DNA from: RAM1 sp041905405
GTDB lineage: Bacteria; Pseudomonadota; Gammaproteobacteria; Burkholderiales; Burkholderiaceae_C
Length of the DNA stretch: 64,000 nt
Direction of reading: 5' to 3'
Assembly: GCA_041905405.1 (NCBI GenBank)
Contig: JAYRLC010000003.1
Coordinates: forward strand, 186,001-250,000
The notes under the pieces were generated by a model. That model saw only the letters and a program-made list of their open reading frames with translations. It did not search any database and was not told where the DNA came from. Below are positions 32,401 to 38,748 of this stretch, piece by piece (positions within the stretch are counted from its first letter, which is position 1; the number at the start of each line of letters is the position of its first letter). The position numbers and the translations under genes were made by a program.

Positions 32401-34168
32401 CCAGATCACCGATGCCAACAGCAATGCGGCCATTGGCATCGCGATCACGGCCGCCAGCACAGCCAACGGCAGCTGGCAGTACAGCACCAACAACGGCACC
32501 AACTGGACGGCCGTGGGCACGGTCAGCAACACGTCGGCACTGCTGCTGGCGGCCGATGCGAACACGCGCCTGCGTTTCGTGCCGGCGGCCGACTGGAATG
32601 GCAGCATGGCCAGTGGCATCACCTTCCGCGCCTGGGACCAGACCAGCGGCGCGGCGGCCGCGACAGCCGACACCAGCACCAACGGGGGCGCCACGGCGTT
32701 CAGCACGGCCACGGCCGCCAGCGGCATCACGGTGACGGCAGTGAACGACGCGCCCGTCCAGACCGGCGGCACCGTGAACAATCTGGCCGTCGCCCAGAAC
32801 GCGGGCACCACGTCGCTGGGCCTGGGGTCGCTGGGCTATGGACCGGGCGGTGGCACCGACGAAGCCGGGCAGACGCTGACCTACACGGTGACAGCGGTGC
32901 CGGCGGCGACGCTGGGCGACATCGTGCTGGCCGATGGGGCAACGGTGGTCACGGCAAGCACGGCCTACACGCTGACCGAGCTGCAGGGCATGCAGTTCCG
33001 TACGGCCACCGGTTCGTCTGGCGGGCCGCAGACCTTCAGCTGGAGTGTGCAGGACAGCGGTGGCACCGCTGGCGGCGGGCAGGACAGCCGCACCGCCAGC
33101 CTGACGGTGACGGTCAACGCGCCGGCCCCGACCCCCGCACCACCCGCACCGGTACCGGCACCACCGCCACCCGCCCCGGCACCACCGGCTCCCGCGCCGC
33201 CGGCACCACCCGCCCCACCAGCGCCCGCACCAACGCCCGCACCAGCGCCCGCACCGTCGGGCGCGCCCGGTCCTGTGCCCGAGCCGCCGCCGGCTCCCGC
33301 GCCGCCGGCGCCGTCACCGGCCGAGGCACCGGCGCCAGCCCCCACACCACCAGATTCTTTGCCGCAAATTCCCGTTGTTGTGGTGCCGCCGGCCGTCGAG
33401 CCACCTGCGGCGCCATCGCCAGAACCACCACCATCGCCCGCACCCGTGGCAGCGGCGGTCGCACCGCCTGCCGCGCCGCGGCCGGCCGACGGTCCAGCCG
33501 CACCGCCACCCGCTACGCCAGCACCCACTGCCGCAGGCTCGCGTGGCGCCGACGCCGACGGCGGTGCGGGCGATTCGGGCAGCGGCGACGCGGGTGTCGG
33601 CATTCCTGACGCGACGCAGCAGCAGCTCGCGTCGGCGCTGGGCGTACCCGCGGCCGTCACCGTCAACCTGCGCGCGCCGGTGCTCGGGGGGACCGACGTT
33701 GTGCCGCAATTGCTCAGCGCGCTGCCGCTGGACAGGCGTGTTGGCGGGCTGGTGCAGGCTACGGCCGAAACGCCGCTGGAGCTTTCAGCCCCGGGGGCGG
33801 CCGGCGCGCTGCGCGGCGTGGCGGTGTCCGCCGACCAACTGCAGCGTGCCCTTCGTTCGCCGACGTTCGTGGAGGAAATGGACCGCGCGCGCGAGCAGAT
33901 CCGCGCCGAATTCAACCTGGACCGCACCGTGGCGGTGTCGGCGGCGGGGGTGGGCTTTGGTGCGTCGGTGATCTATGTGCTGTGGCTGATACGCGGGGGC
34001 GTGCTCATGGGCAGCTATTTGTCGGCGCTGCCTGCCTGGCGCGTGCTGGATCCGCTGCCAGTCCTGTCCCAGGCGGGTGGCGGGGCGGCGGGGGACGACC
34101 CCGACGACGATGCGCTGGCCGAAGGTCCGTCCGCTGGCGATCCTCTGGCCAGCCTCAGGGGTTATTGA
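23456..34168 (+). CDS. Giant repeat surface protein (3570 aa): LEPR-XLL-like N-terminus, SBBP propeller, nine cadherin/Ig-like double repeats, C-terminal membrane anchor
   Basis: Residues about 29-44 (E-A-M-E-P-R-I-L-Y-S-A-D) match the LEPR-XLL-type motif found at the start of large exported proteins; no classical signal peptide is seen. About 85-295 resemble the domain that precedes SBBP repeats. About 294-755 hold roughly six SBBP propeller blades (pattern Y-S-T-Y-I-G, A-V-D-S-A-G-N, Y-I-V-G-Y-T). From 757 to 3220 come nine units of about 274 residues, each two cadherin/Ig-like modules ending T-A-V-N-D-A-P-V or N-Q-A-P-V-L. A Pro/Ala linker runs 3221-3370. A hydrophobic helix (about 3497-3520) precedes L-P-A-W-R-V-L-D-P-L-P-V-L and an acidic tail. 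I noticed no cysteine. Likely an adhesin or matrix protein; the ligand is unknown. Confidence 0.88.
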   Translation: MRWLRSLRQRATAHGPARAPQALRPVAEAMEPRILYSADIAGGLLLGQQASSAASAAEHRTLDASGEYAAQPQSAAAQTPASVAAAYANVALNFEANAGQARSGIDFLSRGSGYDIALSGGNAAITLGSGEGAHTVRLNLVGANAGVQAEGQGLLGARSNYLLGNDASAWRTGIANYEAVAYRNVWAGVDLRYYGTQRQLEYDFIVAAGSSAAANAAAIRLNFEGVASARVDGSGDLVLALAGREETLRFKAPVSWQEGPNGREAVQSAYAVHADGSIGFTLGAWDTSRALVIDPLLDYATYFGSAGAGTDTGLGIAVDSAGSVYITGRTTASLNTLIAGSGGASGGDIFVAKYSADLATLVYSTRIGGTGDEQGNAIAIDSTGAAAVAGWTKSTNFPTAAALDTSLSGTQNAVVFKLNAAGSALTFSTYYGGTALGATGITTGNAIAVDGSNNVYAAGQASRGSGATGLGVLVGGLLGGGPDDAFVLKLNSAGAQQYNVAFGGDGTDGINGIAVDSAGNAYIVGYTESSNLDTTNAADSSRGGTSDGFLAKLGTTGATILYSTYIGSSQTDTALAVALDASGKVYVVGTTHVTGSTSFTTTSGAMQTTAANSTAAGYLQVYDLSLSGAATLVYSTYISGSGSDNTPQGVGIDGQGRVVVTGQTNSANFPVTGDAVQSTNTGTSLFLVIINPAGGGTADRVYSTFYGTGMESGGIAVRGTQAYVVGSTSTTGLATTGAYRTAPSGSDALVAGFTLYNVAPVLAGANHLAAVTEDVTAPAGTLVSDIVSGQITDDNAVPLKGIAVTATDTANGAWQYSTDGGTNWTAMGTPTAASALLLAADTLTRVRFVPAANFAGTIIAGLTFRAWDRTSGTAGGTASTTVNSGNTAFSATTASAGITVTGVNDAPVRTGGTVANLTVLENAGTTSLGLGLLAYSNGGGADENSQTLTFTVTAVPAASLGDIVLANGTTVVSAGTAYSLNDLQGMRFRAAANTTGGPETFSWTLKDNGGTAGGGQDTLSESLTVTISTANQAPVLAGANALTTILEDAATNTGTLVSALVSGQITDNNSNAVTGIAVTAVDNTNGAWQYTTDGGTTWTAFGAPGNTTARLLATDANTRVRFVPGADWAGTVAGGLTFRAWDRTSGVAGGTADASTHGGGTAFSTATASSSITVTAVNDAPVRTAGTVANLTVLENSGTTSLGLGSLAYGAGGGADESGQTFTYTVTAVPAATLGDIVLANGTTVVTVNTAYTLSELQGMRFRAAANATGGPQAFSWSVQDNGGTANAGQNTLAGESLQITISTANQAPVLAGANALTTILEDAATNAGTLMSALVSGQITDNNSNAQTGIAVTAVDNTNGAWQYTTDGGTNWTAFGSPGNASARLLATDANTRVRFVPNADWNGTVSGGITFRAWDRTSGTAGNTADTSTNGGSAAFSTATASSSIAVTAVNDAPVRTGGTVANLTVLENSGTTGLGLGAVTYGNGGGTDEAGQTRTITVTMVPAAALGDIVLADGTTVVTASTTYTLAQLQGMQFRAAVNGTGGPQTFTWTVQDNGGVANGGQDTLSESLTVTISPANQAPVLSGANALDNVPEDATTHTGTLVSSLVTGRITDGNSNPLSGIAITAVNTANGNWQYTTNGGMTWTAVGAVSDTAALLLAADTNTRVRFVPNADWNGTVANALTFRAWDRTSGTAGNTADTSTNGGATAFSTATAGSSLTVTAVNDAPVRTAGTVANLTVLENSGTTGLSLGALAYGNGGGADETGQTLTFTVTAVPSATLGDIVLADNTTVVTVNTAYTLNQLQGMLFRAAAGANGGPLAFSWTVTDSGGTANGGVNTLAESLDVSIGTTNQAPVLSGAANLAGINEDPSPNTGTLVSTLIAGQITDGNSNASTGIAVTAVDNANGAWQFSTNGGTSWTAFGTPSETTARLLAADANTRVRFVPNANWNGTVSNGFTFRAWDRTSGAAAGTADTSTNGGATAFSTATASSSITVTAVNDAPVRTAGTVSNLTVLENSGTTGLGLGSVTYGNGGGTDEAGQTRTITVTAVPAATLGDVVLANGTTVVTANTTYTLAQLQGMQFRAAANQTGGPATFSWSVQDSGGTASGGQDSLSESLTVTISTTNQAPVLSGAANLAGINEDPSPNTGTLVSTLIAGQITDGNSNASTGIAVTAVDNANGAWQFSTNGGTSWTAFGTPSETTARLLAADANTRVRFVPNANWNGTVSNGFTFRAWDRTSGAAAGTADTSTNGGATAFSTATASSSITVTAVNDAPVRTAGTVSNLTVLENSGTTGLGLGSVTYGNGGGTDEAGQTRTITVTAVPAATLGDVVLANGTTVVTANTTYTLAQLQGMQFRAAANQTGGPATFSWSVQDSGGTANGGADTLSESVTVTISAANQAPVLSGAANLAGINEDASPNTGTLVSTLIAGQITDGNSNASAGIAVTAVDNTNGAWQFSTNGGTTWTAFGTPSDTTTRLLAADANTRVRFVPNANWNGTVSNGITFRAWDRTSGAAAGAADTSTNGGATAFSTATASSSITVTAVNDAPVRTAGTVSNLTVLENSGTTGLGLGSVSYGNGGGTDENGQTRTITVTAVPASTLGDIVLADNATVVTANTTYTLAQLQGMQFRAAANQTGGPATFSWNVQDSGGTANGGADTLSESLTITISGANQAPVLAGAANLAGINEDASPNTGTLVSTLIAGQITDGNSNASAGIAVTAVDNANGAWQYSTNGGTSWTAFGTPSDTTARLLAADANTRVRFVPNANWNGTVSNGITFRAWDHTSGVAGNTADASANGGTSAFSTATASSSITVTAVNDAPVRTAGTVGNLTVLENSGATGLGLGSVGYGNGGGTDENGQTLTIRVTAVPASTLGDIVLADNTTVVTANTTYTLAQLQGMQFRALANATGGPLTFRWSVQDSGGTANGGADTLSESLTVTISTTNQAPVLGGANAFGTIAEDAATNGGTLVSALVSGQITDANSNAAIGIAITAASTANGSWQYSTNNGTNWTAVGTVSNTSALLLAADANTRLRFVPAADWNGSMASGITFRAWDQTSGAAAATADTSTNGGATAFSTATAASGITVTAVNDAPVQTGGTVNNLAVAQNAGTTSLGLGSLGYGPGGGTDEAGQTLTYTVTAVPAATLGDIVLADGATVVTASTAYTLTELQGMQFRTATGSSGGPQTFSWSVQDSGGTAGGGQDSRTASLTVTVNAPAPTPAPPAPVPAPPPPAPAPPAPAPPAPPAPPAPAPTPAPAPAPSGAPGPVPEPPPAPAPPAPSPAEAPAPAPTPPDSLPQIPVVVVPPAVEPPAAPSPEPPPSPAPVAAAVAPPAAPRPADGPAAPPPATPAPTAAGSRGADADGGAGDSGSGDAGVGIPDATQQQLASALGVPAAVTVNLRAPVLGGTDVVPQLLSALPLDRRVGGLVQATAETPLELSAPGAAGALRGVAVSADQLQRALRSPTFVEEMDRAREQIRAEFNLDRTVAVSAAGVGFGASVIYVLWLIRGGVLMGSYLSALPAWRVLDPLPVLSQAGGGAAGDDPDDDALAEGPSAGDPLASLRGY
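25724..33115 (+). repeat. Nine tandem units of about 822 bp inside the giant gene
   Basis: Unit starts, taken at the Asn codon of the N-Q/V-A-P-V-L motif, fall at 25724, 26546, 27371, 28193, 29015, 29837, 30659, 31481 and 32303. Spacing is 822 bp except for one of 825, and the last unit is 813. Each unit encodes an A module (about 150 residues, with T-F-R-A-W-D) and a B module (about 124 residues, with L-Q-G-M-Q-F-R-A). Similarity is highest in the centre and lower at both ends. Confidence 0.92.
29007..30605 (+). repeat. Perfect 777-bp tandem duplication (29007-29783 = 29829-30605)
   Basis: Comparing the two stretches line by line I found no difference over 777 bases, at an offset of 822, exactly one repeat unit. 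Divergence begins at once outside: G29006 versus A29828, and G29784 versus A30606. This indicates very recent unit duplication or gene conversion, and is also a place where a short-read assembly could add or lose a unit. Confidence 0.9.
33119..33570 (+). repeat. Proline/alanine-rich low-complexity linker of the giant protein
   Basis: Encodes roughly 150 residues dominated by P-A-P, P-P-A-P and P-A-P-A steps, built from GCN and CCN codons. Such segments act as stiff spacers across cell wall or periplasm. It separates the last repeat from the conserved C-terminal anchor region. Confidence 0.85.
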
Positions 34169-36717
34169 TGCTGCGGCGTTTCATCGGCACCCGTACCTAC
34201 ATCGCCCTGGGCCTGGTGTCCCTGGTCAGCAGCGCGCTGCTGGCAGCGTCGTTCCTGGGACTGTTGCCGGACCGGGTGACGGCCGAACGTTCGGGCCGCC
34301 TGGCATTGGCCGAGTCGGTGGCGGCTTCGGCAACGGCCTTGATGAGCGGGGGGGATACCTCGCGCGTCGAAACGCTTCTGCGCTTCGTGCAGCTGCGCAA
34401 CACTGAACTGCTTTCCGTCGGCATGCGGGCGCTGGATGGCAAGCTCGCCCTGACCGTTGGCGACCATGCCCGGCAGTGGCGGATGCCCGGCACGCCTGCG
34501 TTGCCCGATACTCAGATTCATGTCCCGGTTTTCGCGGGGAGCCAGCCCTGGGGCGAGGTGGAATTCCGCTTTGCCCCGCTTTACGCGCCGGGCCTGCTGG
34601 GCATCCTGCAGTTGCCGCTGGTGCAGCTCATCGCGTTCTGCTCCCTGTTGTGCTTCGTGGGCTTCCAGATTTATCTCAGCCGCGTGCTGCGCCACCTGGA
34701 CCCCCAGCAGGCCATTCCGGGCCGGGTGCGTTCGGCGCTCGATTCGCTGACCGAGGGCCTGCTGGTGATCGACCAGCGGCGCAACGTGGTGCTGGCCAAC
34801 GAGGCATTCGTGGCCCTGGTGGGCCGCAGCAACGAGCAGCTCATGGGAACGCAGGCGTCGCTGATCGGCTGGCTGGATGCCACCGGGCAGCCGCTGGCCG
34901 CCGAAGACTACCCCTGGGAGCGCGCGCTGAAAGAGGGCGCCGTGCAGCGCGGCGTCACGCTGCGCCTGGCGGGGCCCGACGGGCGCGACCGTACCTTTGT
35001 CGTCAACTGCTCGCCCGTGCTCGGCACGGCCGGCCAGCCGGGCGGGGTGCTGATCAGCCTGGAGGACATCACGCTGCTGGAGGAAAGCCGCGTGCAGCTG
35101 CAGGAAGCGCGCGACGAGGCCGAGGCCGCCAACCGCGCCAAGAGCGACTTCCTGGCCAACATGAGCCACGAAATCCGCACCCCCATGAACGCGATCCTGG
35201 GGTTCACCGAACTGCTCAAGCGCGGCTACAGCAAGAGCGAGCGCGAGTCCACGCGCTACCTGGACACCATCCACACCAGCGGGCGGCACCTGCTGGCGCT
35301 GATCAACGACATCCTGGACCTGTCCAAGGTCGAGGCGGGCCATCTGGACATCGAAAGCATTGCCTGCGCGCCGCATGCCGTGGTGCGCCAGGCCGTGGCC
35401 GAGCTGCAGGTCAAGGCGCAGGAGAAAGGCATTGCGCTCACGCTGCAGGCGGGCGGCGACCTGCCCGAATCGGTCAGCTCCGACCCGGCCCGCATGCGCC
35501 AGATCGTGCTGAACCTGCTGAGCAACGCCGTCAAATTCACTGAGAAAGGCGGCGTGCGCGTGGTGCTGCGCTGCGTTGCCTCGGGCGCCGACGGCACCTA
35601 CACCGTGGAAGTCCACGACTCGGGCATCGGCATTGCGCCCGACAAGCTGGAGTCCATGTTCGACCCGTTCACCCAGGCCGATGCGTCCATCACGCGCCGC
35701 TTCGGCGGCACGGGCCTGGGCCTGGCGATCAGCCGCAAATTCGCCCGCGCCATGGGCGGGGACATCGTGGCGACCAGCGTGCCGGGGCAGGGCAGCACCA
35801 TGACGCTCACGTTCGCCACCGGACCGCTTCACGGCGTGCCGCTGGCGTCCGGCGCGCAACTGCTCACGGCGCAGGACGCGCAAGGCGCCGCGCAGCGCGT
35901 GCGCTGGCAGTTGCCGCCGTCGCGCCTTCTGGTGGTGGACGACGGGGCCGAGAACCGTGAACTGCTGTCGCTGGTGCTGGCCGAACAGGGCCTGTGGGTC
36001 GAAGAGGCTGAAAACGGCCAGATCGCCGTGGACAAAGTGGCCGCTGGCGGCAGCTTCGACCTGATCCTGATGGACATGCAGATGCCGGTGATGGACGGCT
36101 TTGCGGCTACCCGCACGCTGCGTGCGCGCGGCGTCACTGCGCCCATCGTGGCGCTGACGGCCAACGCCATGAAAGGCTTCGAGCAGGAAGTGCTGGCCGC
36201 TGGCTGCACCGCCTACGTCACCAAGCCGGTGGACATCGACGTGCTGCTGGCCGAGCTGGCGCGGCTGCTGGGCGGGCAGCAGGTGCAGGCGCCGGTAGCC
36301 GACGCGCCGGCCGCCGAAGTGCCGGCCGCCGAAGCGCCGGCGGTGGAGCCCGCCGCCGTGGTCCCTGAGGCGGTGCAGGCGCCGGCCGAGCCCATTGTTT
36401 CGCGCTTTGCCACCAGCCCGCGTTTCGCCCCGATCGTGCGCAAGTTCGCGGCGCGGCTGCAGGAGCAGTTGGGCGCGGCAGAGCAGGCCTGGGCGGGTGG
36501 GGACGCCGCCGAAGTGGCGCGTTTCGGCCACTGGCTGGCGGGTGCCGCCGGCACCGTGGGCTATGACGCGTTCACCGAGCCGGCGCGCGAGCTGGAACAG
36601 CGGGCGTTGCAGGGCGACACCGCGGGCGTGAACGAGTCGATGGCGGGGTTGCGCAATATGGCAAAGCGGGTTGAACTGCCTGCCGCCGGCGTTGGACAAG
36701 CGGCAGGGGTGGCATGA
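34168..36717 (+). CDS. Hybrid sensor histidine kinase / response regulator with C-terminal Hpt-like domain
   Basis: 849 residues; the ATG overlaps the giant gene's stop (TGATG). Two hydrophobic segments (about 8-30 and about 145-170) bracket a periplasmic sensor region. A PAS domain follows (about 185-300), then HisKA with N-M-S-H-E-I-R-T-P-M-N (His334), then a HATPase (N-L-L-S-N-A-V-K-F-T, D-S-G-I-G-I, G-G-T-G-L-G-L). A receiver has Asp636 in I-L-M-D-M-Q-M-P. After an Ala/Pro/Glu linker the last ~110 residues resemble an Hpt module (F-G-H-W-L-A-G-A-A-G-T). The layout is a complete phosphorelay without its final DNA-binding output. The adjacent REC-GGDEF-EAL gene is the obvious partner. Confidence 0.93.
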   Translation: MLRRFIGTRTYIALGLVSLVSSALLAASFLGLLPDRVTAERSGRLALAESVAASATALMSGGDTSRVETLLRFVQLRNTELLSVGMRALDGKLALTVGDHARQWRMPGTPALPDTQIHVPVFAGSQPWGEVEFRFAPLYAPGLLGILQLPLVQLIAFCSLLCFVGFQIYLSRVLRHLDPQQAIPGRVRSALDSLTEGLLVIDQRRNVVLANEAFVALVGRSNEQLMGTQASLIGWLDATGQPLAAEDYPWERALKEGAVQRGVTLRLAGPDGRDRTFVVNCSPVLGTAGQPGGVLISLEDITLLEESRVQLQEARDEAEAANRAKSDFLANMSHEIRTPMNAILGFTELLKRGYSKSERESTRYLDTIHTSGRHLLALINDILDLSKVEAGHLDIESIACAPHAVVRQAVAELQVKAQEKGIALTLQAGGDLPESVSSDPARMRQIVLNLLSNAVKFTEKGGVRVVLRCVASGADGTYTVEVHDSGIGIAPDKLESMFDPFTQADASITRRFGGTGLGLAISRKFARAMGGDIVATSVPGQGSTMTLTFATGPLHGVPLASGAQLLTAQDAQGAAQRVRWQLPPSRLLVVDDGAENRELLSLVLAEQGLWVEEAENGQIAVDKVAAGGSFDLILMDMQMPVMDGFAATRTLRARGVTAPIVALTANAMKGFEQEVLAAGCTAYVTKPVDIDVLLAELARLLGGQQVQAPVADAPAAEVPAAEAPAVEPAAVVPEAVQAPAEPIVSRFATSPRFAPIVRKFAARLQEQLGAAEQAWAGGDAAEVARFGHWLAGAAGTVGYDAFTEPARELEQRALQGDTAGVNESMAGLRNMAKRVELPAAGVGQAAGVA

Positions 36718-36777
36718 CAATTGATCGCAATGTTGGGGCGGTGCTGCGAGCCGCCAAGGAACTCAGAAAGCAGATGA

Positions 36778-38628
36778 ATGGCTGACTTCACCGCAAGCGC
36801 GCCGAGCGCCACATTCGTCGACGGCGGCCACATGCTGGCCGGCAAAAGCCTGAAGGACGTGGCCGTCAGCGAAGACACCTTCCACCGCCAGACCGCGTTC
36901 GATGCGGTCGACGCGCGCATCATGATGGTGGACGACGAGCTGCTCAACATCGAGATGACGCAGGCGTTCCTGGAAGACGCGGGCTACCGCAACTTCATCT
37001 CCACGCACGAATCCGAAAACGCCGTCGAGATGATGCGCGCCGAAAAGCCGCACGTGCTGCTGCTGGACCTGAGCATGCCCAAGGTGAGCGGCATGGACAT
37101 CCTGGCCGTGCTGCGCGACGACCCGGAACTGCGCCACATCCCGGTCATCGTGCTGACCAGCAACACCGACGCGCCCACGCGGCTGAAGGCGCTGAGCCTG
37201 GGCGCCATGGACTTCCTGGCCAAGCCAGTGGACCCGAGCGAGCTGGGACTGCGGCTACGCAACACCCTGGCCGCGCGCGCCCACCGCGACTGGCTGGCCC
37301 AGCATGACCCGCTCACGGGCCTGTCCAACCGCGTGTCCTACACGGAGCGGGTGCAGGCCGCGATCGCGACGGCGACCGAACGCCGCCATGGCTGCGCGGT
37401 CATCCATATCGGCGTGGACCGGCTGTCGCAGGTCAATGACGCACTGGGCCGCGCCGCGGGCGACGCGCTGCTGCAACGCCTGTCACGGCGGCTGCGGCAC
37501 TGCGTGGAAAGCGCCCAGGGTGGGGAGCTGGGCCAGCTGCAGGACCAGCACCCCAGCCTGTTCCGCTTTGATGGCGACGAATTTGCCGTGCTGGTGCCGT
37601 TCCTGGACGAGATCGAATCCGCTGCGGGCTTCATCACCAGCCTGCTGGAGGCTGCGTCGGCTACCTTCCGGGCGGGCGACCGCGAGGTGTTCGTCACCGC
37701 CAGCCTGGGCGTGGCGGTGTTTCCGCTGGACGGGCGCGAGGCCAACCAGCTCGTGACCAACGCCGGCCTGGCCATGCGCCAGGCCAAGCAGAACGGGCGC
37801 AACACCTATGAATTCTTCTCGCGCGGGCTCAACGAACGCGCGGTCAACACGCTGCGCCTGGGCGGCGACCTGCGCCGCGCGCTGGGCCGTGACGAGGTGA
37901 GCATCTTCTACCAGCCCAAGATCGACGTGCGCACCGGCGCGCTCATGGGCGCCGAGGCCGTGCCGCGCTGGACGCAGCCGGACGGTGCGGTGGTCGAAGG
38001 AGGGAAGCTGCTGGAAATGGCCGCCACGTCCGAGATGAACATGGTGCTGGCCGAGTGGATGTTCGAGCAGGTCACCTACCAGACCCGCGTGTGGCAGGCT
38101 GGCCGCCTGCACGTGCCGCCGCTGGGCATCAACCTGTCGCTGCGCCAGTGCCCACTGCCCCAGCTGATGGAAATCGTGGCCACCGCGCTGCGCACCAAGG
38201 CGCAACCCGACTGCCTGTGCCTGGAACTCAATGACGTGTCGGCGGCCGAGGACACCGAGATCGCCGCGCGCGTGCTGAGCCGGTTCGGCGAATGGGGGCT
38301 GCGCATTGCGCTGGACCAGTTCGGCACGGCGGGCACCAACCTGGCGCATCTGGGCCATCTGAGGGTTCACGAGATCAAGACCGACCCGGCCTTCATGTGG
38401 AAGGTGGACGAAAACCCCGTCAACGCTGCGATCATGCAGGGCCTGATCACCCTGGCGCGCGGCGCCGGGCTGACCCTGGTGGCCACCGGTGTGCATACCC
38501 CCCAGCAGCTCGCCTTCCTGAAGAACCAGGGCGCCGACCAGTGCCAGGGCAAGCTGTTCAACAACCCCATGCCGGCGCTGGAGTTCGGCCAGCGGTGGCT
38601 GCGGCCGGTTGTGCAGGCCGCAGCCTGA
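36778..38628 (+). CDS. Response regulator with GGDEF and EAL domains, both degenerate
   Basis: 616 residues. The receiver has D-D-E near its start and phospho-acceptor Asp97 in L-L-L-D-L-S-M-P, with a Lys near the T-S-N-T loop. The GGDEF signature is D-G-D-E-F at 265-269, so the first Gly is replaced. The EAL signature is E-A-V (393-395). The metal-binding D-D-F-G-T-G is D-Q-F-G-T-A and the late E-G-V-E is T-G-V-H, so phosphodiesterase activity is unlikely. It may be a c-di-GMP-binding or scaffold output. It starts 60 nt after the hybrid kinase and probably receives phosphate from its Hpt domain. Confidence 0.92.
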   Translation: MADFTASAPSATFVDGGHMLAGKSLKDVAVSEDTFHRQTAFDAVDARIMMVDDELLNIEMTQAFLEDAGYRNFISTHESENAVEMMRAEKPHVLLLDLSMPKVSGMDILAVLRDDPELRHIPVIVLTSNTDAPTRLKALSLGAMDFLAKPVDPSELGLRLRNTLAARAHRDWLAQHDPLTGLSNRVSYTERVQAAIATATERRHGCAVIHIGVDRLSQVNDALGRAAGDALLQRLSRRLRHCVESAQGGELGQLQDQHPSLFRFDGDEFAVLVPFLDEIESAAGFITSLLEAASATFRAGDREVFVTASLGVAVFPLDGREANQLVTNAGLAMRQAKQNGRNTYEFFSRGLNERAVNTLRLGGDLRRALGRDEVSIFYQPKIDVRTGALMGAEAVPRWTQPDGAVVEGGKLLEMAATSEMNMVLAEWMFEQVTYQTRVWQAGRLHVPPLGINLSLRQCPLPQLMEIVATALRTKAQPDCLCLELNDVSAAEDTEIAARVLSRFGEWGLRIALDQFGTAGTNLAHLGHLRVHEIKTDPAFMWKVDENPVNAAIMQGLITLARGAGLTLVATGVHTPQQLAFLKNQGADQCQGKLFNNPMPALEFGQRWLRPVVQAAA

Positions 38629-38748
38629 ACACACGGGGCCGCGTGTCTCGGGGTGGGGATTAACCCGAAGTCCCCCGTATCCCCCACAGGCTTAGACTGA
38701 ACTCTCCCACGGCGCCGTCCCGCAGCGCCTCAAGGCAAGGAGACAGCT
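38629..38748. promoter_or_regulatory. Leader/promoter region of korCAB
   Basis: Contains GGGGA (38655-38659) facing TCCCC (38671-38675) around A-C-C-C-G-A-A-G-T, then GGCTTAGACTGAACT at 38689-38703. A similar GCCTAGACTGGACTT occurs at 43812-43826 before another gene, and A-C-C-G-A-A-G-T also precedes it there. A shared promoter element is possible. AAGGAG at 38737-38742 is the ribosome site. Confidence 0.35.

Noticed and set aside
28147..32811. Series of ~180-222-codon open frames on the minus strand, each starting about 822 bp apart
   Set aside because: They recur because the giant gene's repeats recur. They are antisense shadows with low-complexity Ser/Val/Pro composition and no ribosome sites.
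33982..34167. Upstream extension of the hybrid kinase frame to 33982
   Set aside because: It overlaps the conserved C-terminal anchor of the giant protein out of frame. The TGATG junction at 34168 gives a normal membrane-helix start.
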